A DNA stretch of 64,000 nt from Burkholderiales bacterium (GTDB lineage Bacteria > Pseudomonadota > Gammaproteobacteria > Burkholderiales > Burkholderiaceae_C): the NCBI GenBank assembly GCA_028868825.1, contig JAGWTU010000017.1, forward strand, positions 38,570 to 102,569, written 5' to 3'. Shown here one piece after another: positions 52,085 to 61,433 of this stretch. Each line of letters starts with the position of its first letter. Position 1 is the first letter of the stretch. The position numbers were made by a program, and so were the translations under genes. The notes beneath the pieces were generated by a model. The model saw only the letters and a list, made by a program, of their open reading frames with translations, was not told the origin of the DNA and did not search any database.

Positions 52085-53251
52085 TCAGCCCCGCTGCTGC
52101 GCCGCTGCGCCGCGGCCCGAAGCGCCCACACGGGGCAGCGGCAGACGCACCAGGCGTTCCTGCACACGGGTGCGGTCCTGCACCTCGCCGGCGAGCTGCC
52201 CACAGGCGGCATCGATGTCATCGCCGCGGGTCTTGCGCACCGTCGTGACGAGGCCACCGTCCATCAGCACCTGGGCAAAGGCCTGCACGCGCGCCATCGG
52301 CGAGCGCTTCAGGCCGGACTGCGGGAAGGGATTGAAGGGAATCAGGTTGAACTTGCAGGGCACGCGCCCGGCCGGCCCCCGTGCGGAGACCAGCTCCAGC
52401 AGGGCGCGGGCCTGGGCGTCGCTGTCGTTGACGCCATCGAGCATGCAGTACTCGAAGGTGATGAAGTCGCGCGGGGCGCGCTCCAGGTAGCGCTTGCAGG
52501 CCTGCAGCAGCGCCGCCAGGCCGTCCTTGCGGTTGAGCGGCACCAGTTCATCGCGCAGGGCGTCGTCCGGTGCGTGCAGTGACACCGCCAGCGCCACCGG
52601 GCACTCTTCGCGCAACGTGTCGATCTTGGCGACCATGCCGGAGGTGGAGACGGTCACGCGCCGGCGCGACAGGCCGTAGGCGTGGTCGTCGAGCATCACG
52701 CGCAGCGCCGGGATCACCGCGGCGTAGTTTTGCAGCGGCTCGCCCATGCCCATCATCACGACGTTGGTGATGACGCGCGGATCGGGCCCGGGCCGGCTCA
52801 CGCCCGCGCGGCGCAGGCTGTGCTCGGCGTGCCAGAGCTGGGCAAGGATCTCCCCGGTGCTCAGGTTGCGCGAAAAGCCCTGATGACCGGTGGAACAGAA
52901 ACGACAGCCGACCGCACAGCCGGCTTGGGAGGACACGCACAGCGTGCCGCGGTCGTCTTCGGGAATGAAGACGGTTTCAATCGCATTGCCCGCGCCGACG
53001 TCGAACAGCCACTTGACGGTGCCGTCGGCCGAGCGGTGCTCGGAAATCACAGGGAGTGCCCGGACCTCGGCCACCCCGGCGAGCTTGGCGCGCAGGGATT
53101 TGGCAAGGTCACTCATGCGATCGAAATCCGCCTCGCCGCGCTGGTGGATCCAGCGCATCAGCTGAACGGCGCGAAAGCGCTTCTCGCCCAGCGTGGCGCA
53201 GTAGGCGGCCAGGCCGTCGAGGTCGAAATCGAGGAGGTTGACCGCAGTCAT
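52085..53251 (-). CDS. rlmN: 23S rRNA/tRNA adenine C2-methyltransferase RlmN
   Basis: 388 aa from ATG 53251. Radical-SAM cysteines C112, C116 and C119 (GCAVGCRFC). Other marks: [38 protein letters not shown], and a late Cys (CGQLAGE) that forms the methyl adduct. It methylates A2503 of 23S rRNA and A37 of some tRNAs. An upstream ATG (53299) adds 16 residues of no homology. Confidence 0.97.
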   Translation of the reverse strand: MTAVNLLDFDLDGLAAYCATLGEKRFRAVQLMRWIHQRGEADFDRMSDLAKSLRAKLAGVAEVRALPVISEHRSADGTVKWLFDVGAGNAIETVFIPEDDRGTLCVSSQAGCAVGCRFCSTGHQGFSRNLSTGEILAQLWHAEHSLRRAGVSRPGPDPRVITNVVMMGMGEPLQNYAAVIPALRVMLDDHAYGLSRRRVTVSTSGMVAKIDTLREECPVALAVSLHAPDDALRDELVPLNRKDGLAALLQACKRYLERAPRDFITFEYCMLDGVNDSDAQARALLELVSARGPAGRVPCKFNLIPFNPFPQSGLKRSPMARVQAFAQVLMDGGLVTTVRKTRGDDIDAACGQLAGEVQDRTRVQERLVRLPLPRVGASGRGAAAQQRG

Positions 53252-53340
53252 GGGCAGGCAAGTGGGTTGGAGCGCACTGTACAGACTCGCGCACCCCAAC
53301 CGAGCCGCCGGGTCAGCAGCCCGCCGGGGGCCGACTTAGA

Positions 53341-53769
53341 TCAGCCGCGGGCGTAGACGTTCAGGCCCGGGAAGAAGAACGACACTTCCACAGCGGCGGT
53401 CTCGGGGGCGTCGGAGCCGTGCACCGCGTTGGCGTCGATCGACTCGGCGAAGTCGGCGCGGATGGTGCCCTTCTCGGCCTTCTTCGGGTCGGTGGCGCCC
53501 ATCAGCTCACGGTTCTTGGCGATGGCGTTTTCGCCTTCCAGCACCTGCACGAACACCGGGCCGGAGATCATGAAGGTCACCAGGTCATTGAAGAACGGGC
53601 GGGCCTTGTGCACGGCGTAGAACTGCTCGGCTTCGGCGCGCGACAGGTGCACCAGCTTGGCGGCGGCGATCTTCAGGCCGGCGCCTTCGAAACGGGCGAC
53701 GATCTGGCCGATGACGTTCTTGGCAACAGCGTCGGGCTTGATGATGGACAGGGTGCGTTCGATGGCCAT
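53341..53769 (-). CDS. ndk: Nucleoside diphosphate kinase
   Basis: 142 aa. [15 protein letters not shown] at the N-terminus and the phosphorylated His in [12 protein letters not shown]. It moves gamma phosphates between nucleotides as a hexamer or tetramer. Start ATG 53769 chosen over an upstream in-frame ATG (53802) that adds residues not in the family. First gene of the long rlmN-to-hisS series. Confidence 0.97.
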   Translation of the reverse strand: MAIERTLSIIKPDAVAKNVIGQIVARFEGAGLKIAAAKLVHLSRAEAEQFYAVHKARPFFNDLVTFMISGPVFVQVLEGENAIAKNRELMGATDPKKAEKGTIRADFAESIDANAVHGSDAPETAAVEVSFFFPGLNVYARG

Positions 53770-53878
53770 GTGGGGCTCCTGAAAAATGAAGCAAGGCGGC
53801 ACCTGCCGCCTTGTCGGACAAAGCCATTGATTTTAGCCCGCGGCACCGACCTTGCCGGCACGTCGGGCTGCAGGCCAC

Positions 53879-56065
53879 TCAGCGGCGACGGCCGCCGCGG
53901 TTCTTACCCTGGCCGCCGGGGCGGCTGAAGTAGGCATCCGCGCCGATGTAGCCCACCGAGGTCTGCATCGGGTCGGGCTGGCGCGGCTCGCCTTTGCGGC
54001 GCTGCGTCTCGGCCTGGCGCTCAGCATCTGCGGGCCGCCCGAAGCCGGAGGTGATGCGCTTGGACCCGGTGGCAAAGCGCCGGTCGAAGGTTTGCTCCAG
54101 CGGATTCGGGATGCGCAGCGGGATGTCGTCGTCGAAGTCGTCCTCGCCCCGGACCTCGCGCTGCTCGCGCGGCTCGCGGGCATCGCGCAGGTCACGCTCC
54201 CCGCCACCGACACCGAACTTGCCGCCCGGGCCCTTGCCGCGCCGCGACTTGCCAGGGCCCTGGCCTGGACCTTGGCCCGGACCGCGCCCACCCGGGCCGC
54301 CCGCCTGGGCCGACGGGCCACCCTTGCCCATGCCGCCACCGTGCTGGGCACCGCGGCCCCGACCCTTGTCGGAACGATCGGCACGGTCGCCGCGCTCAGC
54401 TCGGTCACCCCGCTCACCCCGCGACTCGGCACCGCGGTCATGGCGCTCACCGCGTTCGCCACGCTCCGGCCGATCGCCGCGCTCGCCCCGCTCGGTACGC
54501 TCTCCCCGGCCCTGGTCGTTGCCGGCCAGGCGACGGATCTGGCGCACGTCGTCTTCGTCGAGCTCCACCCAGACGCCGCGCTTGAGGCCGCGCGGCAGCA
54601 CCACGGTGCCGTAGCGGATGCGGATCAGCCGGCTCACGGCCATGCCCACGCTGTCGAAGAGCTTGCGCACCTCGCGGTTGCGGCCTTCGGTGATGACCAC
54701 GCGGTACCAGTGGTTCGCACCCTCGCCGCCGCCGTCCTCGATGGACTTGAAGGCCGCAGACTGGCCCTCGATCTCCACACCGGTCAGCAGCTTGGCGCGG
54801 GCCGTTTCGTCGAGCGTGCCCAGCACGCGCACGGCGTACTCGCGCTCCACGCCGAAGCGCGGGTGCATCAGCTGGTTGGCCAGATCGCCCGAGGTGGTGA
54901 ACAGCAGCAGACCTTCGGTGTTGATGTCCAGACGCCCCACCGACAGCCACTTGCCGCCGGGCAGGCGCGGCAGACGGCGGAACACCGTCGGGCGGCCTTC
55001 CGGATCGTGGTGCGTGACCACCTCCCCCACCGGCTTGTGGTAGGCCAGGATGCGCGCCGGCGGCGGCGCAATGCGCACCTTCACCGGCTTGCCGGCCAGC
55101 TTGATTTGGTCACCGCGGGCGATGCGCATGCCCACGTGGGCCACCTCGCCGTTGACAGTCACCTGACCCTGCTCGATCAGCTGCTCCATGTCGCGGCGCG
55201 AGCCGATGCCCGACTGCGCCAGCACCTTGTGCAGCTTCGGCGCCTCGGGCTCGGGGCGCAGCACGCGCTTGCCGGACTCTTCCTCGGAGGCCACCTCGCC
55301 TTCGCTGTCGTAGTTGCCGCTGATCACATCGCCGAAGCGCGCCTGCGCATCCACGCGCGGCAGCGCCGGCTCGCCCTCGGCCGCTGGTGCATCGCCCAGC
55401 GTGAACAGCACCGGTGCAGGCTCTGCAGTGTCGGCGGGCGCGCCCTCAGCGGTACTCCCGCCCTCCTCACCCCGCCGGCCACGGCGACGCCCGCGCTCCC
55501 GGCGGCGCTCGCCTTCGGGGGCGGCCGCCTCGGTCATCTCTGCGGTTTCGGTCGCCACGGGCGCAGAGGCCACCTCGGCGGCGGGCTCAGCCATCGGCTC
55601 AGCCGCCTCGGCCTCGTGCTGCACCGCCGTGGCCAGCGCGTCCAGCACCTGCTCGGGCAGGACGACCTTCTTGCGGCTGCGCGGGGCCTTCCTGGCCGGA
55701 GCGGCAGCGACGGGCTCATCGGCAGCAACCGGCCGCGCAACCACAGCCGAATCGAGCCGAGCCGGCTCGCCCGGAGCAGCCACCGCCTCGGTCGCCACTG
55801 CGGCATCGACCGCCGCGTCCACCGCCGGCTCAACCACCTGCTCAGCCGCGGCCTCGACGGCCACCGCCTTCTTGCGCGGCGCGCGCTTGGGCTTGGCGGG
55901 CACCTCGGCCGGAGCCGCCTCGGCGGGCAGCGGCGCAGGCGCTTCGGTCACCACCGCCGGCGCCACATCGGCCTTGCGGGTACGGCGGCGCTTGGGCGCG
56001 GCCGCGGGGGTGTCGGCCAGGTCGGCCGGCAGGGCATCGGAAGAATCGGAGGTCATGTCGTTCAT
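53879..56065 (-). CDS. rluB: RluB-family pseudouridine synthase with long low-complexity tails
   Basis: 728 aa, about double a normal RluB. Core: S4 domain at about 278-325 (KLHKVLAQSGIGSRRDMEQLI) and catalytic domain with Asp380 in GRLDINTEGLLLFT, plus REYAVRVLGT and GRNREVRKLF. It is predicted to make pseudouridine 2605 in 23S rRNA. Before the core are ~275 residues rich in Ala/Pro/Glu with basic Lys/Arg patches; after it are about 200 residues with repeated RGER/RGDR and GPGQ units, RNA-binding-like and disordered. It follows scpB by 10 bases. Confidence 0.93.
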   Translation of the reverse strand: MNDMTSDSSDALPADLADTPAAAPKRRRTRKADVAPAVVTEAPAPLPAEAAPAEVPAKPKRAPRKKAVAVEAAAEQVVEPAVDAAVDAAVATEAVAAPGEPARLDSAVVARPVAADEPVAAAPARKAPRSRKKVVLPEQVLDALATAVQHEAEAAEPMAEPAAEVASAPVATETAEMTEAAAPEGERRRERGRRRGRRGEEGGSTAEGAPADTAEPAPVLFTLGDAPAAEGEPALPRVDAQARFGDVISGNYDSEGEVASEEESGKRVLRPEPEAPKLHKVLAQSGIGSRRDMEQLIEQGQVTVNGEVAHVGMRIARGDQIKLAGKPVKVRIAPPPARILAYHKPVGEVVTHHDPEGRPTVFRRLPRLPGGKWLSVGRLDINTEGLLLFTTSGDLANQLMHPRFGVEREYAVRVLGTLDETARAKLLTGVEIEGQSAAFKSIEDGGGEGANHWYRVVITEGRNREVRKLFDSVGMAVSRLIRIRYGTVVLPRGLKRGVWVELDEDDVRQIRRLAGNDQGRGERTERGERGDRPERGERGERHDRGAESRGERGDRAERGDRADRSDKGRGRGAQHGGGMGKGGPSAQAGGPGGRGPGQGPGQGPGKSRRGKGPGGKFGVGGGERDLRDAREPREQREVRGEDDFDDDIPLRIPNPLEQTFDRRFATGSKRITSGFGRPADAERQAETQRRKGEPRQPDPMQTSVGYIGADAYFSRPGGQGKNRGGRRR

Positions 56066-56075
56066 GCGTGCAGCC

Positions 56076-56792
56076 TCAGGCTACGGAGCCAGCAGCGCCG
56101 GCCGCGGGCCGATCGGAACTGGCGAAAGGGGTGGCATCGGAAAGGACAGAACCTGGCCCTTCGGGGAAATCTTCGGGAGCGACACCGCTCGGGTCACCCC
56201 CAGCGGGGGCATCGGGCAACACCTCATCGAGCAGCGAGGCCTGCTGCGGCAACTTCGCCAGCGCCACAGGATCGGCGCCGGCCACCGCTACCATCTCGGG
56301 CAGCTGCTCAAGCGTCTTCAGGCCCAGGTCGTCGAGAAACTGTCGGGTCGTGGCATACAGCGCCGGCCGGCCCGGCGCCTCGCGGTAGCCGATCACGTCG
56401 ATCCAGCCGCGGTCTTCGAGCTGCTTGACGATCTGCGTACTCACCGTCACGCCACGAATCTCCTCAATGTCGCCCCGCGTGACCGGCTGGCGATACGCAA
56501 TGATCGCCAAAGTTTCGAGCACCGCACGCGAATACCGCGGCGGTTTCTCCGGATGCAGGCGATCCAGGTAGACGCGCATCTCCGGTCGACTCTGGAAACG
56601 CCAGCCCGTGGCCACGTTCACCAACTCGACACCCCGACCGGTCCAATCCCGCACCAGTTCGTCGAGCAGCATGCGCAGGGTATCCGCGCCGATCGCGCCA
56701 TCGAACAACGCCCGCATCTCGCGCAGCGGCATGGGCTGCTGTGCGCAGATGAGCGCGGTCTCCAGGACGCGCTTCGCATCCCTCGTGTCCAT
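56076..56792 (-). CDS. scpB: Chromosome segregation protein ScpB
   Basis: 238 aa from ATG 56792 ([19 protein letters not shown]). Two winged helices (about 1-75 and 90-165, [27 protein letters not shown] and [18 protein letters not shown]) are the ScpB pattern. A low-complexity acidic tail ends the protein. It binds Smc with ScpA; scpA is not in the window. An upstream ATG at 56864 lacks family homology. Confidence 0.94.
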   Translation of the reverse strand: MDTRDAKRVLETALICAQQPMPLREMRALFDGAIGADTLRMLLDELVRDWTGRGVELVNVATGWRFQSRPEMRVYLDRLHPEKPPRYSRAVLETLAIIAYRQPVTRGDIEEIRGVTVSTQIVKQLEDRGWIDVIGYREAPGRPALYATTRQFLDDLGLKTLEQLPEMVAVAGADPVALAKLPQQASLLDEVLPDAPAGGDPSGVAPEDFPEGPGSVLSDATPFASSDRPAAGAAGSVA

Positions 56793-57117
56793 CAATCCGT
56801 TGTGTCTGTTGGCCCGCGTTGCCGGCGGGCAGTGGTGGGCCCAAGGCCCTCGAGGTTCGATCACCTGCCGGCGGGTGTGCCCCCAACCTGCTGAGGCACC
56901 GGCACCGGCTCACTGACTTTTGGGCTCGTCGGCCCGCAGCTTCCGACCCGTTCGCCAGACGGGTCCGAACCCGGTACCGGCGGCGGTCGCACACGCTGTG
57001 TGTCTTTGGCTTCGCACCTCCCGCAACGTCGTCCCGCCGGATTCCCGGAATGGCCGGGGCGGGGAAATATCGGGGAGGGTCGTCGTGAACATCCGGGATG
57101 GCGGTCGATGGGCTGGC
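56793..57117. other. Spacer between scpB and rluD without a gene
   Basis: No credible gene on either strand. It has short repeats of GCCGGCGGG (56819-56828 and 56870-56878) and a GGTTCGATC that looks like a tRNA T arm but has no pairing stems around it. Since rluD ends here and scpB begins, it should hold the scpB-rluB promoter, which I cannot place. Confidence 0.5.
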
Positions 57118-58275
57118 TCAGCCGGATCGTGCGTCGTCACCCCGCGTTTCCAACATTGTAGCTGCAGCCCGCTCGACCGCGTCGCCCAGGTGCTGCCAAG
57201 CGGCGTCCAGGTCGGGCGGCAATGCGGCGGAAAAGACACGCCACGCCCCCGAAGCGGGGTGCGCGAAGGCCAGCCGCGCGGCGTGCAAGGCCTGGCGCCG
57301 AAGCCCGAGCAGCGCACGCCCGCCGTAGACTGCATCGGCCAGCAGCGGGTGGCCGATCGACGCCAGGTGCACGCGGATCTGGTGGGTGCGCCCGCTGTGC
57401 AGGCGGCAATGCCAGGCGCTCACGCCAACGGTCGGCGCACCGCCGGCGTCCTCGCCCAGCAGTTCGACGCAACCCAGGCAGGTCGCATCGGTGCGCGCGG
57501 GCTTGCCGCCGGCCTGGATCGCCATGCGCACGCGTGAGACCGGGTCGCGCCCGATCGGCCGATCGATCACGGCCAGCCCGCTCGCATGCGCGCCGTGGGC
57601 CAGCGCGAGGTATTCGCGCCTCACCTCGCGCGCCGCGATCGCACGCACCAGCGCGGTCTGCGCCACCAGGGTCTTGGCCACCACCATCAGCCCGGAGGTG
57701 TCCTTGTCCAGCCGGTGCACGATGCCCGCGCGCGCCAGCCGCGCCGCGCCGGGATGGTGCGCCAGCAGGCCGTTGAGCAGCGTGCCCGACCAGTTGCCCG
57801 CCGCGGGGTGCACGACCAGGCCGGCTGGCTTATTGACCACCAGCAGCTGCGCATCCTCGTACACGATGTCCAGCGCCATCGGCTCGGGGCGAAAGGCCGC
57901 GCTCTGCGCTGTCGGGCGCAGCTGCACCTCGATGTGCTGGCCGGCGGCCAGCTTCTTGGACGCGCTGGTCTGAACCGCGCCGTCCACGCGCACCAGAGCG
58001 TCGGCGATCAGCTGCTGCAGGTGGCTGCGCGAAAACTCCGGCGCCAGCGCCACCAGCCAGCGATCCAGGCGCTGACCGTGGCCGTCGGCGTCGACGGTGG
58101 CGGCACGCAGCTCACCCTCGTCGGCCGCGCCATCGGAGCCATCGTCGGCCCCCGCCTCCGCCTCTGGCGCATCCATGGCGGGTTCAGCCGCCACGATCCG
58201 ATCGAACGGGCCGTCCGGACGCGGTTCCGACGGCGTGAGGGATTGCCGCGCTGCGGCGCGCGCGGAGCGCTTCAT
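57118..58275 (-). CDS. rluD: 23S rRNA pseudouridine synthase RluD
   Basis: 385 aa from ATG 58275. An acidic N-terminal extension of about 60 residues precedes an S4-like domain (GQRLDRWLVALAPEFSRSHLQQLI) and the synthase domain with Asp190 in HRLDKDTSGLMVVAK. NKPAGLVVHP and HSGRTHQIRVHLASIGHPLLAD are also present. It makes pseudouridines 1911, 1915 and 1917. Divergent from bamD with only 60 bases between starts, as in many proteobacteria. Confidence 0.94.
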   Translation of the reverse strand: MKRSARAAARQSLTPSEPRPDGPFDRIVAAEPAMDAPEAEAGADDGSDGAADEGELRAATVDADGHGQRLDRWLVALAPEFSRSHLQQLIADALVRVDGAVQTSASKKLAAGQHIEVQLRPTAQSAAFRPEPMALDIVYEDAQLLVVNKPAGLVVHPAAGNWSGTLLNGLLAHHPGAARLARAGIVHRLDKDTSGLMVVAKTLVAQTALVRAIAAREVRREYLALAHGAHASGLAVIDRPIGRDPVSRVRMAIQAGGKPARTDATCLGCVELLGEDAGGAPTVGVSAWHCRLHSGRTHQIRVHLASIGHPLLADAVYGGRALLGLRRQALHAARLAFAHPASGAWRVFSAALPPDLDAAWQHLGDAVERAAATMLETRGDDARSG

Positions 58276-58280
58276 ATAAT
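58275..58280 (+). promoter_or_regulatory. TATAAT -10-like box between rluD and bamD
   Basis: A perfect TATAAT on the plus strand, 55 bases before bamD, overlapping the rluD start codon complement. No good -35 box at 17 bases (TGCGGC). Placement suits a bamD promoter with a short leader. Confidence 0.45.
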
Positions 58281-58335
58281 CTTTCGACGTTTTGGCCACA
58301 TGCGCAGCCGGCCGCGGCAGCGACTCAGGAAATCC

Positions 58336-59130
58336 ATGTTCAAGCTCAGCGCGGGCCTGCCCGCCCGGACGGCGGCGTTGCTCGCCACGGCGGCCCTGGC
58401 CGTGATGCTCGCCGCCTGCGGCACCGACCCCAAGAAGGACGACGCCAAGAGCGTCGCCAAATTGTACGAAGAGGCCCGCGAGGAAGCCTCCGCCGGTTCC
58501 TACGAGGCGGCGATCAAGCTCTACGAGCGCCTGGAGGGTCAGGCTGCGGGCACGCTGCTGTCGCAGCAGGCCCAGCTCGAACAGGCCTACCTGCTGTTCA
58601 AGATGCAGGAGAAGGCGCGGGCGCTGTCGGTGGTGGAGCGCTTCCTGAAGCTGCACCCCACCAGCCCGGCGGCCGACTACGCGCTGTACCTGCAGGGCCT
58701 GATCAACTTCAACGACGACCTCGGCCTGTTCGGCAACCTGATCAAGCAGGACCTGTCCGAGCGCGATCAGCAGGCCTCGCGCGACGCCTACGCCTCCTTC
58801 AAGCTGCTCATCGAGCGCTTCCCGGAGTCGAAGTACGCCGCCGACGCGGTGCTGCGCATGAAGTACATCATCGCGACGCTGGCGGCCTACGAGGTGCACG
58901 TCGCGCGCTACTACCTGCAGCGCGGCGCCTACGTAGCCGCCGCCAACCGGGCCCAGCAGGCGCTGCAGGACTTCCGCGGCGTGCCGGCGGCCGAAGAGGC
59001 GCTGTACATCATGGTGGCCAGCTACGAGCGGCTGGGGCTGCCGCAGCTGCGCGACGACGCGCTGCGCGTGCTGAGAAACAACTACCCGAAGAGTGCCTGG
59101 CTCGCGCGCAGCGACGCCGCGAAGCAGTAA
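58336..59130 (+). CDS. bamD: Outer-membrane assembly lipoprotein BamD
   Basis: 264 aa. AGGAA 4 bases before ATG 58336. Signal peptide with lipobox LAAC, then five TPR repeats (AKLYEEAREEASAGSYEAAIKLYERLE, ALSVVERFLKLHPTSPAADYALYLQGL, SFKLLIERFPESKYAADAVLRM, AANRAQQALQDF, RVLRNNYPKSAWL). It is the essential lipoprotein of the BAM complex, reading the C-terminal signal of barrel proteins. Together with BamA and BamB most of the complex is in this window. Confidence 0.96.
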   Translation: MFKLSAGLPARTAALLATAALAVMLAACGTDPKKDDAKSVAKLYEEAREEASAGSYEAAIKLYERLEGQAAGTLLSQQAQLEQAYLLFKMQEKARALSVVERFLKLHPTSPAADYALYLQGLINFNDDLGLFGNLIKQDLSERDQQASRDAYASFKLLIERFPESKYAADAVLRMKYIIATLAAYEVHVARYYLQRGAYVAAANRAQQALQDFRGVPAAEEALYIMVASYERLGLPQLRDDALRVLRNNYPKSAWLARSDAAKQ

Positions 59131-59172
59131 GGCCGGCTGAAGCGGCCCCGACCTGAGGCCGCCCGCTGGCGT

Positions 59173-61146
59173 TCAGGCCGGCGCGTTCAAAGTGGCCAGC
59201 CAGGCCAGTGCATCGGCCTCGCTGTCGATCAGCCCCATCGGCGGCAGCGCCGCCAGCAGGCGCCGGCCGTAGCCCATCGTGACAAGGCGGCTGTCGCAGA
59301 CCGCCAGCAGGCCGCGGTCGGTCTCGCTGCGGATCAGGCGCCCCGCGCCCTGCTTGAGGGCGATCGCAGCCTCGGGAATCGCGTGATCGGCGAAGGCGTT
59401 GCCGCCCTCGGCCTCGATGGCGCGGCAGCGCGCTTCGACCAGCGGGTCGTTCGGCGGCGGAAACGGCAGCTTGTCGATCACGACGCACTGCAGCGCCTCG
59501 CCCGGCACGTCGATGCCCTCCCAGAAGCTGTGTGAGCCCACCAGCACCGCGTGCGGCGCGGCCAGGAACTGCGCCAGCAGCGCGCGCTTGGAGGTCTCGC
59601 CCTGGATCAACACCTGCAGCGGCGGGTCGGCCTGCGCCAGCTGCTCGCGCAGCGCCTGACCGATGACCTGCAGCGCGCGCAGCGTGGTGGTCAGCACGAA
59701 GGTGCGCCCGCCCAGCGCCTGCGCGCAGCGCGCCGCCAGCCGGCTCACCGCCGCCGGGTGCCCCGGGTCGGCGGGACGGGGAAAACGCCCGGGCACCAGC
59801 AGCCGCGCATTGCGGGCGTAGTCGAAGGGGCTGCCCGCGCGCAGAGTACGAGCATCCTCGACGCCCGCGCTGCGGGTGAACCAGCTCAGCGAATCGTCCT
59901 CGCCCAGCGTCGCGGAGGTGAAGATCCAGGCCCGGCTCGCGCCTTCCACTTCGGCGCGCAGCGCCTCGCGGATGTCCAGCGGTGCCTCGGCCAGGCGGGC
60001 CTGGTGCAGCGTCAGATCGATCCAGCGCACGAAGCCCGCCGTCGTCGGCTTGGCAAAGCCCCCCGCCAGCGCGACCAAGCCCTCGGCCCGCTCGGCCAGC
60101 TTGGCCAGTTCGGGCGAGGCCTCGGCCACCGCCAGCAGCGCCTCGCGCGCCGACCGGCCGGCGTCGCCCACAGCCTGCAGGGCGGTGGTGAAGGCCGTGT
60201 CACCGGCCCGCTCCTCCCAACGCAGCCGGCCGGCATTCAGCCCCGGCCCCGCCGCCGCCAGGCGCAGCGCGCGCGCCGCCGTCTCGCAGCGCCCGGCCAG
60301 CACCGTCCAGTCCTGCAGGCCGCGGGCCTGGCTCAACCCGGCCGCCAGCAGGTCGCGCGCGAAGTCCAGCAGCTGCGCACTGCCCAGGCTGCGGCCCAGG
60401 AACTGCACCCCCGCCTCGTTGAGCTGGTGCGCCTCGTCGAAGACCACCGCGTCCACCGTGGGCAGCAGTTCGGCCATGCCGCTGTCGCGCACCATCAGGT
60501 CGGCGAAGAAGAGGTGGTGGTTGACCACGCAAAGGTCGGCCTGCAGCGCCTCGCGCCGCGCGGCCATCACATGGCAGTCGCGCAGCTTGGGGCAATCGCT
60601 GCCCAGGCAGTTGTCGCGGCTGGAGGTGATCAGAGGAATCAGCGGCGAGCGCTCGTCCAGCGCCGGCAGCTCGGCCAGATCGCCCGTGCGCGTGGTCGGC
60701 GCCCAGGCCTCGACGCGCGCCAGCAGGCGCACCGTGTGGCGGTCCGGCAAAGTCGCGTCGTGGCGGGCCTGCTCCAGCCGCTGCGGACAGAGGTAGGACG
60801 CGCGCCCCTTGAGCAGCGCCACGCGCAGCGGCAGCTGGAAGGTCTTGAGCAGCCGAGGCAGGTCGCGCAGGAAAAGCTGGTCCTGCAGGCTCTTGGTGGC
60901 GGTGGACACCAGCGCACGCTGGCCGCTGAGCAGCAGCGGCACCAGGTAGGCGTAGGTCTTGCCCACGCCGGTGCCGGCCTCGGCCACCAGCACCGAGCGC
61001 GCATCCAGCGCCTGCGCCACCGCGTCGGCCAGGTCGGCCTGCACCGCGCGCGGCGTGAACTGCGCATCCGCGCGCGCCAGCGCGCCGTGGGCCGAAAAGG
61101 CCTCGGCCACCTCGTCGCGCAGCAGGGAGCCGACTCGCCCGTTCAT
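59173..61146 (-). CDS. DinG/YoaA-family ATP-dependent DNA helicase
   Basis: 657 aa, XPD-like superfamily 2. Walker A GTGVGKT (58-64), FeS-cluster cysteines starting YLCPQRLEQA and continuing NCLGSDCPKLRDC, DEAH box in VVFDEAHQLNEAG, and HD2 motifs SHSFWEGIDVPGEAL and QGAGRLIRSETD. It unwinds damaged or R-loop DNA 5' to 3'. DinG and YoaA cannot be split with confidence by eye; YoaA-like length. Convergent with bamD. Confidence 0.92.
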   Translation of the reverse strand: MNGRVGSLLRDEVAEAFSAHGALARADAQFTPRAVQADLADAVAQALDARSVLVAEAGTGVGKTYAYLVPLLLSGQRALVSTATKSLQDQLFLRDLPRLLKTFQLPLRVALLKGRASYLCPQRLEQARHDATLPDRHTVRLLARVEAWAPTTRTGDLAELPALDERSPLIPLITSSRDNCLGSDCPKLRDCHVMAARREALQADLCVVNHHLFFADLMVRDSGMAELLPTVDAVVFDEAHQLNEAGVQFLGRSLGSAQLLDFARDLLAAGLSQARGLQDWTVLAGRCETAARALRLAAAGPGLNAGRLRWEERAGDTAFTTALQAVGDAGRSAREALLAVAEASPELAKLAERAEGLVALAGGFAKPTTAGFVRWIDLTLHQARLAEAPLDIREALRAEVEGASRAWIFTSATLGEDDSLSWFTRSAGVEDARTLRAGSPFDYARNARLLVPGRFPRPADPGHPAAVSRLAARCAQALGGRTFVLTTTLRALQVIGQALREQLAQADPPLQVLIQGETSKRALLAQFLAAPHAVLVGSHSFWEGIDVPGEALQCVVIDKLPFPPPNDPLVEARCRAIEAEGGNAFADHAIPEAAIALKQGAGRLIRSETDRGLLAVCDSRLVTMGYGRRLLAALPPMGLIDSEADALAWLATLNAPA

Positions 61147-61177
61147 CGGCGGGCACGCCCCTGCATCTCCCCCGCCT

Positions 61178-61381
61178 TCATGCGGGTTCTGGCGGATCGA
61201 CGTCGTTTTCCAGCTGCGCCATCTGGTCGCGCAGCAGCAGGCGCCGCTTCTTGAGGCGGCGCATGGTCAACTCGTCCAGCGGCTGAGCCTGTGAAAGGCG
61301 ATCGATCATGTCGTTCAGGTCGGCATGTTCGATGCGCAGTTCGATCAGGCGCCGCTGCGGAGATCGCAGGTTCTCTTCCAT
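61178..61381 (-). CDS. DUF465 (YdcH-like) small helical protein
   Basis: 67 aa: RRLIELRIEHADLNDMIDRLSQ followed by DELTMRRLKKRRLLLRDQMAQLEND, the two-helix pattern of DUF465/YdcH. Function unknown. 31 bases before the helicase on the same strand, so the two are likely co-transcribed. Confidence 0.88.
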   Translation of the reverse strand: MEENLRSPQRRLIELRIEHADLNDMIDRLSQAQPLDELTMRRLKKRRLLLRDQMAQLENDVDPPEPA

Positions 61382-61433
61382 AGTCGTGCATCATCAACGG
61401 GGCAACCTGATGCGAACGATTATAGTTTTCGGC

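Noticed and set aside
56850..56880. tRNA T-arm-like GGTTCGATC between scpB and rluD
   Set aside because: No pairing T stem, acceptor or anticodon arm can be drawn around it.
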